59,320 nt of DNA, from positions 1-59,320 of the forward strand of contig JAOUNI010000011.1 of assembly GCA_029881035.1 (NCBI GenBank). Direction: 5' to 3'. Positions 18,062-25,948 of this stretch are shown piece by piece. The position numbers were made by a program, and so were the translations under genes. The notes below the pieces were generated by a model that had not been told where the DNA came from, searched no databases, and saw only the letters and a program-made list of their open reading frames with translations. Position 1 is the stretch's first letter; each line of letters opens with the position of its first letter. This DNA is from Gammaproteobacteria bacterium. GTDB taxonomy: Bacteria > Pseudomonadota > Gammaproteobacteria > SZUA-229.

Positions 18062-19018
18062 TTAATCTTTTTGTGTGCCAAACCAGAAGTCGGTACTTTT
18101 TTCTAGAAATTCATCGAAGCGCATGTAGTGCGAACCATCACAGGAAAAATTCAGCCCGACCATGCCATTGATGAGGTTCAGGGAACCGGCTCTTAAATAA
18201 ATATTTTCATCAGCAAAACGTAGCCTGCGAAAAAGTTCGAATACCGGCATAATTTTGTCCGCAGGCACGATGGCTCTTTCGTGATAGGCATGGCGTGGAT
18301 AGGCCAGGCAAATATCCGGGTCGATCAACTCATCAATGCTTAAAATCCGGTAACTGAATGGATCTTCGATCAGCCACAGCGTGGCGCGGCTGCTGGAAAA
18401 ATGCAGCTTGCCGTGAAACACGCCATGCTCGCTCATCAATTCGCTGATGATTGGGATGACTTCATCAAGATGTTTGTCCATCTCGCTGTCAGCACGCTGT
18501 TGGCGCATCACCGCACTGCGAATCGCCGGGTCACCTTTTATCTGTCGCCAGTTATTCGGCTCCTGATAGATTTCTTTGATTCCGGGTAATTCTCTTAAAT
18601 CAAAATCTGCGCCGAGAAAGCCGACCCGTTCACCCGCTTCATTGCGTATCACCTGAATAGCGGTAAATGACGGACGTTTTTTATTGCGGCTGATGTAAGC
18701 ATCCGATAATTTAAAATCTGTAGTGCCAATAATGCCTTCCATATAAGGCCGGTCCATCCGATCACGTCCAAAATGTGAATCATCTTTACCGGTTTGAGTA
18801 ACGTTATCTGTTATTTGTACACCATCGGAATTTAATATGTAAAGATGTTTACAGAATGAGAGTTCGGGTAACGTATCAGTTAGTAATGAATCCAGTGCTT
18901 CGCGATCTTTCAGTAGTGGTACTGATCTTAAAGCCAGCTCGTGCATTTCTTCAGCCAGCATAGCTGTAAGTTTCTCACGTTGTGTGCGAATGGTATTTTT
19001 AAGATTGCTGCTGCTCAT
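18062..19018 (-). CDS. PDC/Cache-type sensory protein without output domain
   Basis: A 318-residue protein from the ATG at 19018; a TTG start at 19078 would add 20 residues but lies inside a large inverted repeat. Residues about 60-160 resemble a PDC (Cache) sensor fold, with FCKHLYILNSDGVQITDN, FGRDRMDRPYMEG and the closing GFLGADFDLRELP, the pattern found in periplasmic ligand sensors and in EAL or GGDEF proteins. No membrane helix and no known output domain are visible; the second half (about 180-318) is unassigned. It lies just downstream of a diguanylate cyclase on the same strand, so the two may work together. Confidence 0.65.
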   Translation of the reverse strand: MSSSNLKNTIRTQREKLTAMLAEEMHELALRSVPLLKDREALDSLLTDTLPELSFCKHLYILNSDGVQITDNVTQTGKDDSHFGRDRMDRPYMEGIIGTTDFKLSDAYISRNKKRPSFTAIQVIRNEAGERVGFLGADFDLRELPGIKEIYQEPNNWRQIKGDPAIRSAVMRQQRADSEMDKHLDEVIPIISELMSEHGVFHGKLHFSSSRATLWLIEDPFSYRILSIDELIDPDICLAYPRHAYHERAIVPADKIMPVFELFRRLRFADENIYLRAGSLNLINGMVGLNFSCDGSHYMRFDEFLEKSTDFWFGTQKD

Positions 19019-19055
19019 GGGGCTATTGTAGCTGAAAAAATAAAAGCTTTTTATC

Positions 19056-19185
19056 GCGTTCAAATTTGAATGGCTCAAATTTGAACGCTCGTAGTTTTTG
19101 TAGGCCAGGCACGCGGTCTGTGGCTACGCAGTTGTTAAATAAATTGGGGTGCGAGGGTAGGTAAAAAGCTTGCACACCCTACGTG
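19056..19185. repeat. Intergenic palindromes between PDC and GGDEF genes
   Basis: The gap holds a perfect 14-bp inverted repeat (GCGTTCAAATTTGA 19056-19069 with its complement 19075-19088, 5-nt spacer). Next to it are a hairpin-like block around 19096-19127 (GTAGGCCAGGCACGCGGTCT) and GTGCGAG/CTTGCAC around 19150-19176. They look like REP-type extragenic palindromes. The first also lies in the likely 5' leader of the PDC gene, where it could act as an operator or attenuator. Confidence 0.45.
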
Positions 19186-19194
19186 GATTTAATA

Positions 19195-20502
19195 TCAGAT
19201 GATGGAGTTAGCGCAATCAACACGGTTTCGGCCACCATGTTTGGCCAGGTATAGAGCTTTGTCAGCAGTATCAATAATCTCTTTTTCAGATGTGCCGTGC
19301 TCTGGGTAGTTAGCAATACCAGCACTGATTGTGATATGCACAGGTTCGCCATTGGTATCACCAAAGTTGATATCTTCAACCAGCGCTCTAATTCGTTCTG
19401 CCAGTATGCACGCCCCCTCTCTGTTAGCCTCAGGCAGGATTAATACAAACTCTTCACCACCATAACGGGCAAATTGATCAATATCACGAATTGTTTCCTT
19501 TACTAGTTTAGCGAATATTTGTAATACGCTATCACCTGTTAAATGGCCATGTTTATCATTGATCTCTTTGAAATGATCAAGATCAATCATAACTAAAGAC
19601 AGATTTTTCTTATATCTAACTGCACGGCTAAACTCGATAGGAAACAGGCGGTCGAACTCACGGCGATTTAATATTCCAGTCAGGCCATCATGCCGTGATA
19701 ACAATTCCAGTTTAGTATGTGTTTGCTCCAGATGTTCTGTCATGGCGTCAAAAGACTGTGATAACTCACCAATTTCGTCCTGACGTTGCCACGATAAGCG
19801 AGTGTTATAATCACCATCACTAACCCGGTTGGCTGCACTTTTTAAACAGCAAATGGGTCTTACGATGGCATTTGCCAGCCTCGTATTAAGCCACAGGATC
19901 ATCAATGCAGTTATTGAGGCGCCTCCAATGATCAGTGCTATCATGATGGTCCTTAAATATTCCGCTTCTTCTACTTCTTCAGCCATTTCTAGTGTGGCAA
20001 TCTTAAAAACTTGCTCAAGAACTGATATTGCCTGTTCAGCCACTGCGTCCAGTAACTCCATCTCTTCTGCTATGGCCATATCACCAATAGGATTTGTCGA
20101 TGCCAGAACCTTATATGCTTTTTGATCGATTTGTCTCCAGAGTTGGTCGACTTTTATTATCAGGTCGCGCTCATTTTGATGGCGTGCCATAAGTTTGATC
20201 ATATTGTTTATAGTCATTGAGACTTTGCTGGACAGGGCGGCATAGTTTTCACGTTCTGTTTTTTTGCCATGAATCAGGTAGTCATTGGGCGCCATTATTG
20301 CCAGGTGCATTTTGTGCTGTAACTGTTTGATGCCGGTCAACTCACTTGAGCCATGCTCAATGACATTATTAAGGTGTGCGATAGTGTTATTAAATACTAA
20401 ATACTGAATCACTACTAGAATGACCAGTGGCACCAGCATCATTACGGCAGTCACTGTAAAACGTTGTTGTAGGGAGTGCTTGTATGTGAAAAGTTGTTTC
20501 AT
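19195..20502 (-). CDS. Membrane diguanylate cyclase (HAMP-GGDEF)
   Basis: A 435-residue protein with membrane helices at about 19-38 and 184-205 around a helical periplasmic sensor of about 145 residues, then HAMP (206-258) and a GGDEF domain (about 265-430). The active site GGEEF is at 348-352, and the inhibitory I-site RxxD (RDID, 339-342) sits exactly 5 residues before it, so it should make c-di-GMP and be product-inhibited. This is the only cyclic-di-GMP synthase in the window; two PilZ receptors lie about 5-12 kb away. The upstream gap (20503-20749) contains a 10-bp imperfect inverted repeat at 20591-20621 but no gene. Confidence 0.93.
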   Translation of the reverse strand: MKQLFTYKHSLQQRFTVTAVMMLVPLVILVVIQYLVFNNTIAHLNNVIEHGSSELTGIKQLQHKMHLAIMAPNDYLIHGKKTERENYAALSSKVSMTINNMIKLMARHQNERDLIIKVDQLWRQIDQKAYKVLASTNPIGDMAIAEEMELLDAVAEQAISVLEQVFKIATLEMAEEVEEAEYLRTIMIALIIGGASITALMILWLNTRLANAIVRPICCLKSAANRVSDGDYNTRLSWQRQDEIGELSQSFDAMTEHLEQTHTKLELLSRHDGLTGILNRREFDRLFPIEFSRAVRYKKNLSLVMIDLDHFKEINDKHGHLTGDSVLQIFAKLVKETIRDIDQFARYGGEEFVLILPEANREGACILAERIRALVEDINFGDTNGEPVHITISAGIANYPEHGTSEKEIIDTADKALYLAKHGGRNRVDCANSII

Positions 20503-20749
20503 TGCTGCCCGGCTAGTTTTTTAAAAATTAGAATATTGTGGATATATCGGTAAGCAGCCGTGCCAATTAATTAAACCTTTTAAGTACCTGTATTGCTATA
20601 TCATCATTTTTTATAGCAGTATAGCAGGAAGAAATGAGAATGAAATTGTGAAGAATGAGAACGATGTGAAGATTTGATTAATACAGTGTAATTGAATGAT
20701 GGCTAACCATCTCTAAAGATGTTTTCTCGGTATTTTTTGTGGTTAGTTT

Positions 20750-21109
20750 TTAATACAAAACCCCAATCCAGATAATTACCGCCATGGTAATAGCAATAAA
20801 CACCGCCGTTGATCCCATGTCCTTGGCGCGGCCGGATAATTCGTGCACTTCGTCGCCGATGCGATCAACTACAGCTTCGATGGCGGAGTTTATTAATTCT
20901 ACGATCAGAATAAATAACAGGCTGCAGATTAATATCGCTTTGTCCATCAGGGTTTCGCCGAGGTACAGGGCGATGGGTGCGAGTACGATGCACAGCCATA
21001 ATTCCTGACGGAAGGCGGCTTCGTGCCTGTAGGCGGCTTTAAAACCCAGCCATGAATAGCCGCCTGCTTTGATGATTCGGGTGAGTCCTGTTGCGCCGGT
21101 TTTTGCCAT
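20750..21109 (-). CDS. dgkA: Diacylglycerol kinase
   Basis: A 119-residue integral membrane enzyme of the DgkA family (E. coli 122 residues) that phosphorylates diacylglycerol to phosphatidic acid for lipid recycling. It has three membrane helices and the signature ELINSAIEAVVDRI, and Glu residues at the expected catalytic positions. It follows murU by 27 bp on the same strand and may be co-transcribed with amgK-murU. Confidence 0.95.
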   Translation of the reverse strand: MAKTGATGLTRIIKAGGYSWLGFKAAYRHEAAFRQELWLCIVLAPIALYLGETLMDKAILICSLLFILIVELINSAIEAVVDRIGDEVHELSGRAKDMGSTAVFIAITMAVIIWIGVLY

Positions 21110-21136
21110 GAGATATTTTCCGTTGTTTCTATTTTT

Positions 21137-21802
21137 TTAGGAATTTAATTGATTGTATAACTGTTGCAGACGTTCGGCGGTGCCGACATCGGTCCATTCG
21201 CCTTTGTATAATTCGCCGCTGACTTTATGTTGCGCCATTTTTTCTTTCAGGATCGGCGCAAGTGCTCTAATGCCTTCGGCGTAACCGGAAAAAAATTGTG
21301 GTGTGTAAATACCAATGCCGCTGTAAGTATAAAGTGTATCGCCGGTGTTTTTTAAGTAACCATTTTCCAGTGCAAAATCACCTTTGTGATTGTGGTCGGG
21401 GTTTTCGACCATGACCAGATGGGCTTCGCACTTTATTTTTAATTCAATCAGTTGTTTGAAATCGTAATCGGTGAAGATGTCGCCGTTGATGATTAAAAAT
21501 GGTTCGTCATTGAGCAGGGGCAGGGCCTTGATGATGCCGCCAGCGGTTTCCAGTGCCTGGCTGCCTTCGTCGGAGTAGTGAATGTTTAAATTATATTTTT
21601 CACCGTTACCGAGTGTTTGTCGTATTTTTTCGCCCAGCCAGGCGGTGTTGATAACGATGTCATGAATGCCAGATTGTGCGAGTTTGTATAAATGATGTTC
21701 GATGAGACTGTGCTTGCCGGTTTTGAGTAAAGGTTTTGGTGTGTGATCGGTGAGCGGGCGTAAACGCTCACCACGGCCAGCGGCCAGAATCATCGCTCTC
21801 AT
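21137..21802 (-). CDS. murU: N-acetylmuramate-1-phosphate uridylyltransferase
   Basis: A 221-residue nucleotidyltransferase. The N-terminus MILAAGRGERLRPLTDHTPKPLL is the nucleotide-binding signature, with IINGDIF as the metal site. In Pseudomonas, MurU turns MurNAc-1-phosphate into UDP-MurNAc, bypassing de novo synthesis and thereby fosfomycin inhibition. The assignment rests on pairing with the amgK-type kinase, which it overlaps by 4 bp; alone, the sequence only shows a sugar-1-phosphate nucleotidyltransferase. Confidence 0.9.
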   Translation of the reverse strand: MRAMILAAGRGERLRPLTDHTPKPLLKTGKHSLIEHHLYKLAQSGIHDIVINTAWLGEKIRQTLGNGEKYNLNIHYSDEGSQALETAGGIIKALPLLNDEPFLIINGDIFTDYDFKQLIELKIKCEAHLVMVENPDHNHKGDFALENGYLKNTGDTLYTYSGIGIYTPQFFSGYAEGIRALAPILKEKMAQHKVSGELYKGEWTDVGTAERLQQLYNQLNS

Positions 21803-22827
21803 ACGTTTTCCACTTTGGAGTGATGCAGTACAGTCTGTTCGAGCAGTTGTTGCAGTGGGGTCAGCTCTTCATAACGCCGACAGGCATCGATGACATACTT
21901 GAGCGTTAACGGCAGGTCATTCAGGTATTGTGCTTTGCCGTCGCGATAGTTTAGGCGGGCAAAGATTCCGAGTACTTTGAGGTGGCGTTGTACCCCCATT
22001 AGATCAAACCATTTAATGAGTTTCGGTAGTCGGATTTCCTGTTTGTAGGCAACTTCGGATTTTAATAAAAATTCTTCCAGCCAGTGCACTACCCATTCTC
22101 GTGGCCATTCAATGTAACAATCTTTGAACAGTGAAACCAGGTCATAGGTGAGTGGGCCAATGACGGCATCCTGGAAATCGATCACGCCAGGATTATCGAT
22201 TTGAGTGAGCATTAAGTTGCGCGAATGAAAATCGCGGTGTACAAATACCTGCGGTTGTTCAAGTGCGTTTTTTATCAATAAATTAAAAGTGTTTTCAAGG
22301 ACGCTTTTTTGTTGGTCATCAAGCTGGGTATTAAGATGTTTATTTAAATACCAGTTTTCAAACAGTTCCATTTCATTGCGTAGGCGTAGTGCATCATAAT
22401 GCGGTAAATTCGCCATGCTTTTATCTTTGATATTTTGCATGCGAACCAGGGATGACAGCGCATCAATATAAAGGGTCGATGCGTGTCGTTCATTTAAGTG
22501 ATTGAGATAGGGTTGATCACCCAGATCAGTCAATAGTAGAAAGCCCTGTTCGGTATTTTGTGCCAGGATGTCCGGCGCATTAATGTTAGCATTGCGTAAT
22601 ATTTTTGATATGTGCATGAACGGGCCGCAATCTTCTTTATCGGGCGGAGCATCCATAACCACGTATGTCTGGCCAGTGTTTTCATCGGTGCTGCGGAAGT
22701 ATCGTCGAAAGCTGGCATCTGCTGAAGCGGGTGTAATAGCCGAAAACTGATAACCGGGAAGACTGACTAGCCATTCCTGTAACAGTGTTTTGCGATCCTG
22801 GTCGCTATCTGGGTGTGAAGGATTCAA
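21799..22827 (-). CDS. amgK: N-acetylmuramate/N-acetylglucosamine anomeric kinase
   Basis: A 342-residue aminoglycoside-phosphotransferase-fold kinase. The catalytic loop is VFVHRDFHSRNLML and the metal motif VIDFQDAVIGPLTYDLVSL. AmgK phosphorylates the anomeric position of MurNAc and GlcNAc in cell-wall recycling. It is the first gene of amgK-murU(-dgkA), and its start faces the Rossmann-fold gene at 22914, 86 bp away. With ampD at 25249-25797, the entry and exit steps of the anhydro-MurNAc salvage route are both present locally. Confidence 0.92.
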   Translation of the reverse strand: MNPSHPDSDQDRKTLLQEWLVSLPGYQFSAITPASADASFRRYFRSTDENTGQTYVVMDAPPDKEDCGPFMHISKILRNANINAPDILAQNTEQGFLLLTDLGDQPYLNHLNERHASTLYIDALSSLVRMQNIKDKSMANLPHYDALRLRNEMELFENWYLNKHLNTQLDDQQKSVLENTFNLLIKNALEQPQVFVHRDFHSRNLMLTQIDNPGVIDFQDAVIGPLTYDLVSLFKDCYIEWPREWVVHWLEEFLLKSEVAYKQEIRLPKLIKWFDLMGVQRHLKVLGIFARLNYRDGKAQYLNDLPLTLKYVIDACRRYEELTPLQQLLEQTVLHHSKVENV

Positions 22828-22913
22828 TTTATTGATAACTTATGTTTAAAATGTATTGGTCGTAATTCTAGCAGTAGTTTAATGAATAATCGGATTAATA
22901 AAGTGGGTAATAA

Positions 22914-23693
22914 ATGAGAAATTCAGTCGTTGTTGTTGGTATGGGGGAAATGGGTAGTGTATTTGCGCGTGGATTTCTACGTGCAGGTCACCCAGTTTTT
23001 CCTGTTACAAGAAGTATGAATATGGATGTCGTAGCTGAGGAACTTGCTGCTAAACAGGTTATGCCCAGCTTGGTATTGATTGCCGTTGCGGAAACAGATT
23101 TGCATCCGGTATTGCAGAAATTACCGGCGGCCTGGTCTGATCGGGTAGTTCTTTTACAGAATGAACTGCTACCTAATGACTGGTCGCAATATGGCCTTGA
23201 ACCGACGGTGGCTTCGGTCTGGTTTGAAAAGAAAAAAGGCATGGATTCGAAGGTAATTATTCCATCGCCGGTTTATGGGAAACATGCCGGAGGTATTGCT
23301 GAAGCATTGGTCTCTATTGATATTGCGACCCATATACTGTTGAGTCGTGAAGCGTTGTTATTTGAGCTGGTGCTGAAAAATGTTTATATCCTTACCACCA
23401 ATATTGCCGGTCTGCAGGTGGGTGGTAATGTCGGTGAACTGTGGACTCATCATCGTGATTTGGCGACTGCGATTGCTAGTGATGTGATTAAATTGCAGCA
23501 GGCACTGACTGGTCAGCAATTTGATTCATCTGCACTGATTGAAGGTATGGTGAAGGCTTTTAATGGTGATTTGAATCATCAGTGTATGGGGCGTAGCGCA
23601 CCGGGCCGTCTGGCAAGAGCGCTTGATCTGGCAGAGAAAAATGGACTGAATCTGGCAACGCTGAAAAATATCGGCGCACTTAGTCCGGCCTGA
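22914..23693 (+). CDS. Rossmann-fold NAD(P)-binding protein, possibly ketopantoate reductase-like
   Basis: A 259-residue soluble protein. The N-terminus VVVVGMGEMGSVFARGFLRAGH is a dinucleotide-binding beta-alpha-beta unit. The C-terminal half is helical with SAPGRLARALDLAEKNGL near the end, similar in layout to 6-phosphogluconate dehydrogenase or PanE-type reductases. I see no clear catalytic lysine signature, so the substrate is open. It lies between amgK (divergent) and a histidine phosphatase (convergent). Confidence 0.7.
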   Translation: MRNSVVVVGMGEMGSVFARGFLRAGHPVFPVTRSMNMDVVAEELAAKQVMPSLVLIAVAETDLHPVLQKLPAAWSDRVVLLQNELLPNDWSQYGLEPTVASVWFEKKKGMDSKVIIPSPVYGKHAGGIAEALVSIDIATHILLSREALLFELVLKNVYILTTNIAGLQVGGNVGELWTHHRDLATAIASDVIKLQQALTGQQFDSSALIEGMVKAFNGDLNHQCMGRSAPGRLARALDLAEKNGLNLATLKNIGALSPA

Positions 23694-23707
23694 AATCAGG
23701 TCGGAAC

Positions 23708-24295
23708 CTAGGCTGTCATCACCAGTTTTGGTGGTGATCCGTCTTTGATTACAGTGGAAATTATCGCCGCGTATTCAACTCCAAGACTGCTGTAAACATC
23801 ATCCAGCGACATGTGTAACACATTCGCAGCAACGGCACGTACCACCCCGGCATGACCGACGATGAGAATGTGTTTGTTTTTATAGGTCGAGGCAATCGCC
23901 TGGTAAGCATTCCAGACGCGCTGCGAAAAAGCATCCAGATCTTCTGCACCTTCGGGGCGGTTATGTACCGGATCTTTGTAAAAATGATCCAGTGCCTGAC
24001 TGTCTTTTGCCAGAATTTGTTCCGGGGTTAAGCCTTCCCAGACGCCGAAACCGATTTCTTTTATGTCCTCTTCGACGATGCAGGTAGTACCGATTTTTGC
24101 TGACAATGCCTGTGCAAAATCCAGGCAGCGAGCCAGAGGTGAAGAAACGATCACGTCCCAGGTAGGCTGTTCCGGCATCGACGCCCACATCTGCTGCCAG
24201 CCTTTTTCGGTGAGCGGGTCATTCACGCCGTAACCTCGATAACGGCGGCCACCTTCGGGTTCGCCGTGGCGTATTACATCAATTTTAGTAGTCAT
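23708..24295 (-). CDS. Histidine phosphatase family protein
   Basis: A 195-residue phosphoglycerate mutase-like phosphatase. The phosphohistidine motif IDVIRHGEPEGG is near the N-terminus, SSPLARCLDFA gives the second arginine, and LIVGHAGVVRAVAANVL the second histidine; Glu sits in FGVWEGLT. Members near AmpE/CobD-like genes are often called CobC (alpha-ribazole phosphatase), but no cobalamin gene is seen here, and the neighbours concern cell-wall recycling. It precedes nothing else on its strand; ampE lies 42 bp upstream. Confidence 0.88.
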   Translation of the reverse strand: MTTKIDVIRHGEPEGGRRYRGYGVNDPLTEKGWQQMWASMPEQPTWDVIVSSPLARCLDFAQALSAKIGTTCIVEEDIKEIGFGVWEGLTPEQILAKDSQALDHFYKDPVHNRPEGAEDLDAFSQRVWNAYQAIASTYKNKHILIVGHAGVVRAVAANVLHMSLDDVYSSLGVEYAAIISTVIKDGSPPKLVMTA

Positions 24296-24337
24296 ATGTT
24301 TTATTTAATTTACTGGGTGCTTTGTGCAATGAACTCA

Positions 24338-25183
24338 TTAGCCGAGCCATCCGCCCAGCGTCAGCAATGCCAGTACCGCAATCCATATGAGGATTGAACG
24401 GCTGACTAAACTGCGGGCAGAGCGGATACTGGAAATTTCATCGGTGCTTTCCTGACCTTGCAAAGCACCTAGACCGGTGCTGATTAGAATATCGTAATTA
24501 GCCAGTGCAATGTTGTCCTCATGGGGCCGACTTCGGTAGGCATGGACAGCACCGTCAAAATGTCCGGTTAGTGCATAGCCAATGGCAAGCAAACGTGCCG
24601 GTGCCCAGGCCATGCCGGCATGAACCAGCGTTGCCGTATCACGTAGTTTTGGCTCTTCATTATCCTGTTTACTCAAGTGAGTGGTCAGGTGATAAAGCAC
24701 GGCGCCTAATGGACCGAGCAGTACAAACCAGAACAATACCGAGAAAACGCGTTCATTGGTGGCGGTAAGGATGGCACGGGTAACATCGGTAGTTTGTTGA
24801 TCCGGTGCAGTTGAAGCGGATTGCCCGGTGAGCACGCCAGCATAATGCAATGCTTCATCATCATCACCCAGACTGCGGGCATCAAGATAGGCGTCTACTT
24901 CGTTGATCAGGCAGTCCGGACCCAGGCAGTAGAACAGCACCGGAATGCTGAGTAGAAAATAAAGGATGCCCCAGAGAATATTAAACATAACAAACTGGAA
25001 CAGACCGAGTATTGATAAAGGCAAAGCCAGTACGAGTACCAATTTAAGCCAGCTACTGTTTGTTTTTGCAAAACTACAGACTCTGTGAGTGTAGTGTTCG
25101 AACCATGAAAGATCACGCCAATGGTGTAGATGTCTGAAGGCATGATCGAGCATTAAGCTGATAATAATAGTGATGAGAGCCAT
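24338..25183 (-). CDS. ampE: AmpE-like inner-membrane protein
   Basis: A 281-residue membrane protein of the AmpE/CobD-like family (E. coli AmpE 284 residues) with about five membrane helices (near 1-20, 48-66, 70-90, 145-168 and 258-279). The N-terminal ALITIIISLMLDHAFRHLHHWRDLSWFEHY and the central FSVLFWFVLLGPLGAVLYHL segment are typical. AmpE is linked to AmpD in the beta-lactamase induction/cell-wall recycling locus, though its activity is not established. It lies 65 bp downstream of ampD on the same strand, the E. coli order. Confidence 0.88.
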   Translation of the reverse strand: MALITIIISLMLDHAFRHLHHWRDLSWFEHYTHRVCSFAKTNSSWLKLVLVLALPLSILGLFQFVMFNILWGILYFLLSIPVLFYCLGPDCLINEVDAYLDARSLGDDDEALHYAGVLTGQSASTAPDQQTTDVTRAILTATNERVFSVLFWFVLLGPLGAVLYHLTTHLSKQDNEEPKLRDTATLVHAGMAWAPARLLAIGYALTGHFDGAVHAYRSRPHEDNIALANYDILISTGLGALQGQESTDEISSIRSARSLVSRSILIWIAVLALLTLGGWLG

Positions 25184-25248
25184 ATTTTTTAGTATTTATT
25201 TAAATTCTTCTCAAATGATAACATTACTCGTATTTATAACACCTGTGT

Positions 25249-25797
25249 TTATGCTAATAAACTTTTGAGCTGGTTCCAGTCGAAACCGGTACCGGGGTCG
25301 GTTTTGCGTCCCGGGGCAATATCACTGTGACCGGTCAGACGAGTCTTATTGATGCCGGGATAACTAGCGCTCAGGGCATCGATCAGTTCAGCCAGTTTTT
25401 GATACTGGATATCTTCGAAAGTGGAATTATCCGTACCTTCCAGTTCAATTCCAATCGAAAAATTATTGCAGGTTTCACGGCCTTCATAACAGGATTGTCC
25501 GGCATGCCAGGCACGCTGATGAAAAGGCACAAATTGCTGCACCGTGCCGTCTCTGCGAATCAGTACGTGTGAGGAGACCTTCATCTGGTGAACCTCCTGA
25601 AAGTAGGGGTGCTGATCAGCAGGTAACTGGTTGGTGAACAGTTTTTCGATCCACGGGCCGCCGTATTCACCCGGCGGTAGGCTGATGGAGTGGATGACAA
25701 TAAGGTCGATATCCGCATCAGCAGGGCGAGCATCCGCATTCGGTGAGGCGATGTATGGTGAATTTTCAATCAGGCCGGTTTCAGTATTTATCTGCAC
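25249..25797 (-). CDS. ampD: 1,6-anhydro-N-acetylmuramyl-L-alanine amidase AmpD
   Basis: A 182-residue cytoplasmic zinc amidase that removes the stem peptide from anhydro-MurNAc peptides during peptidoglycan recycling. Zinc ligands appear to be His36 (VIHSISLPPGEYG), His157 (LTGHSDIAPGRKTDPG) and Asp167, with Glu118 and Lys165 in catalytic positions. There is no signal peptide, consistent with AmpD rather than periplasmic AmiD. It is first in ampD-ampE-histidine phosphatase. Confidence 0.96.
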   Translation of the reverse strand: MQINTETGLIENSPYIASPNADARPADADIDLIVIHSISLPPGEYGGPWIEKLFTNQLPADQHPYFQEVHQMKVSSHVLIRRDGTVQQFVPFHQRAWHAGQSCYEGRETCNNFSIGIELEGTDNSTFEDIQYQKLAELIDALSASYPGINKTRLTGHSDIAPGRKTDPGTGFDWNQLKSLLA

Positions 25798-25948
25798 GAA
25801 TATTTATTTATCTTTTTTTGAATAGGTTTGATTATAGTTGCTGATAGCTAAGGTGGTGATTGTAATAAGGTATTTTCTCAAAAAGACAGTTCTCGAATAA
25901 ATCAATCCCCCATCACGCAGTAATGACAATCGTTTTCCAGTCGGTACA

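Noticed and set aside
23684-23703. Short inverted repeat CCGGCCTGA/TCAGGTCGG as a bidirectional terminator
   Set aside because: It overlaps the stop codon of the Rossmann gene, has mismatches and lacks a T-run on either side.
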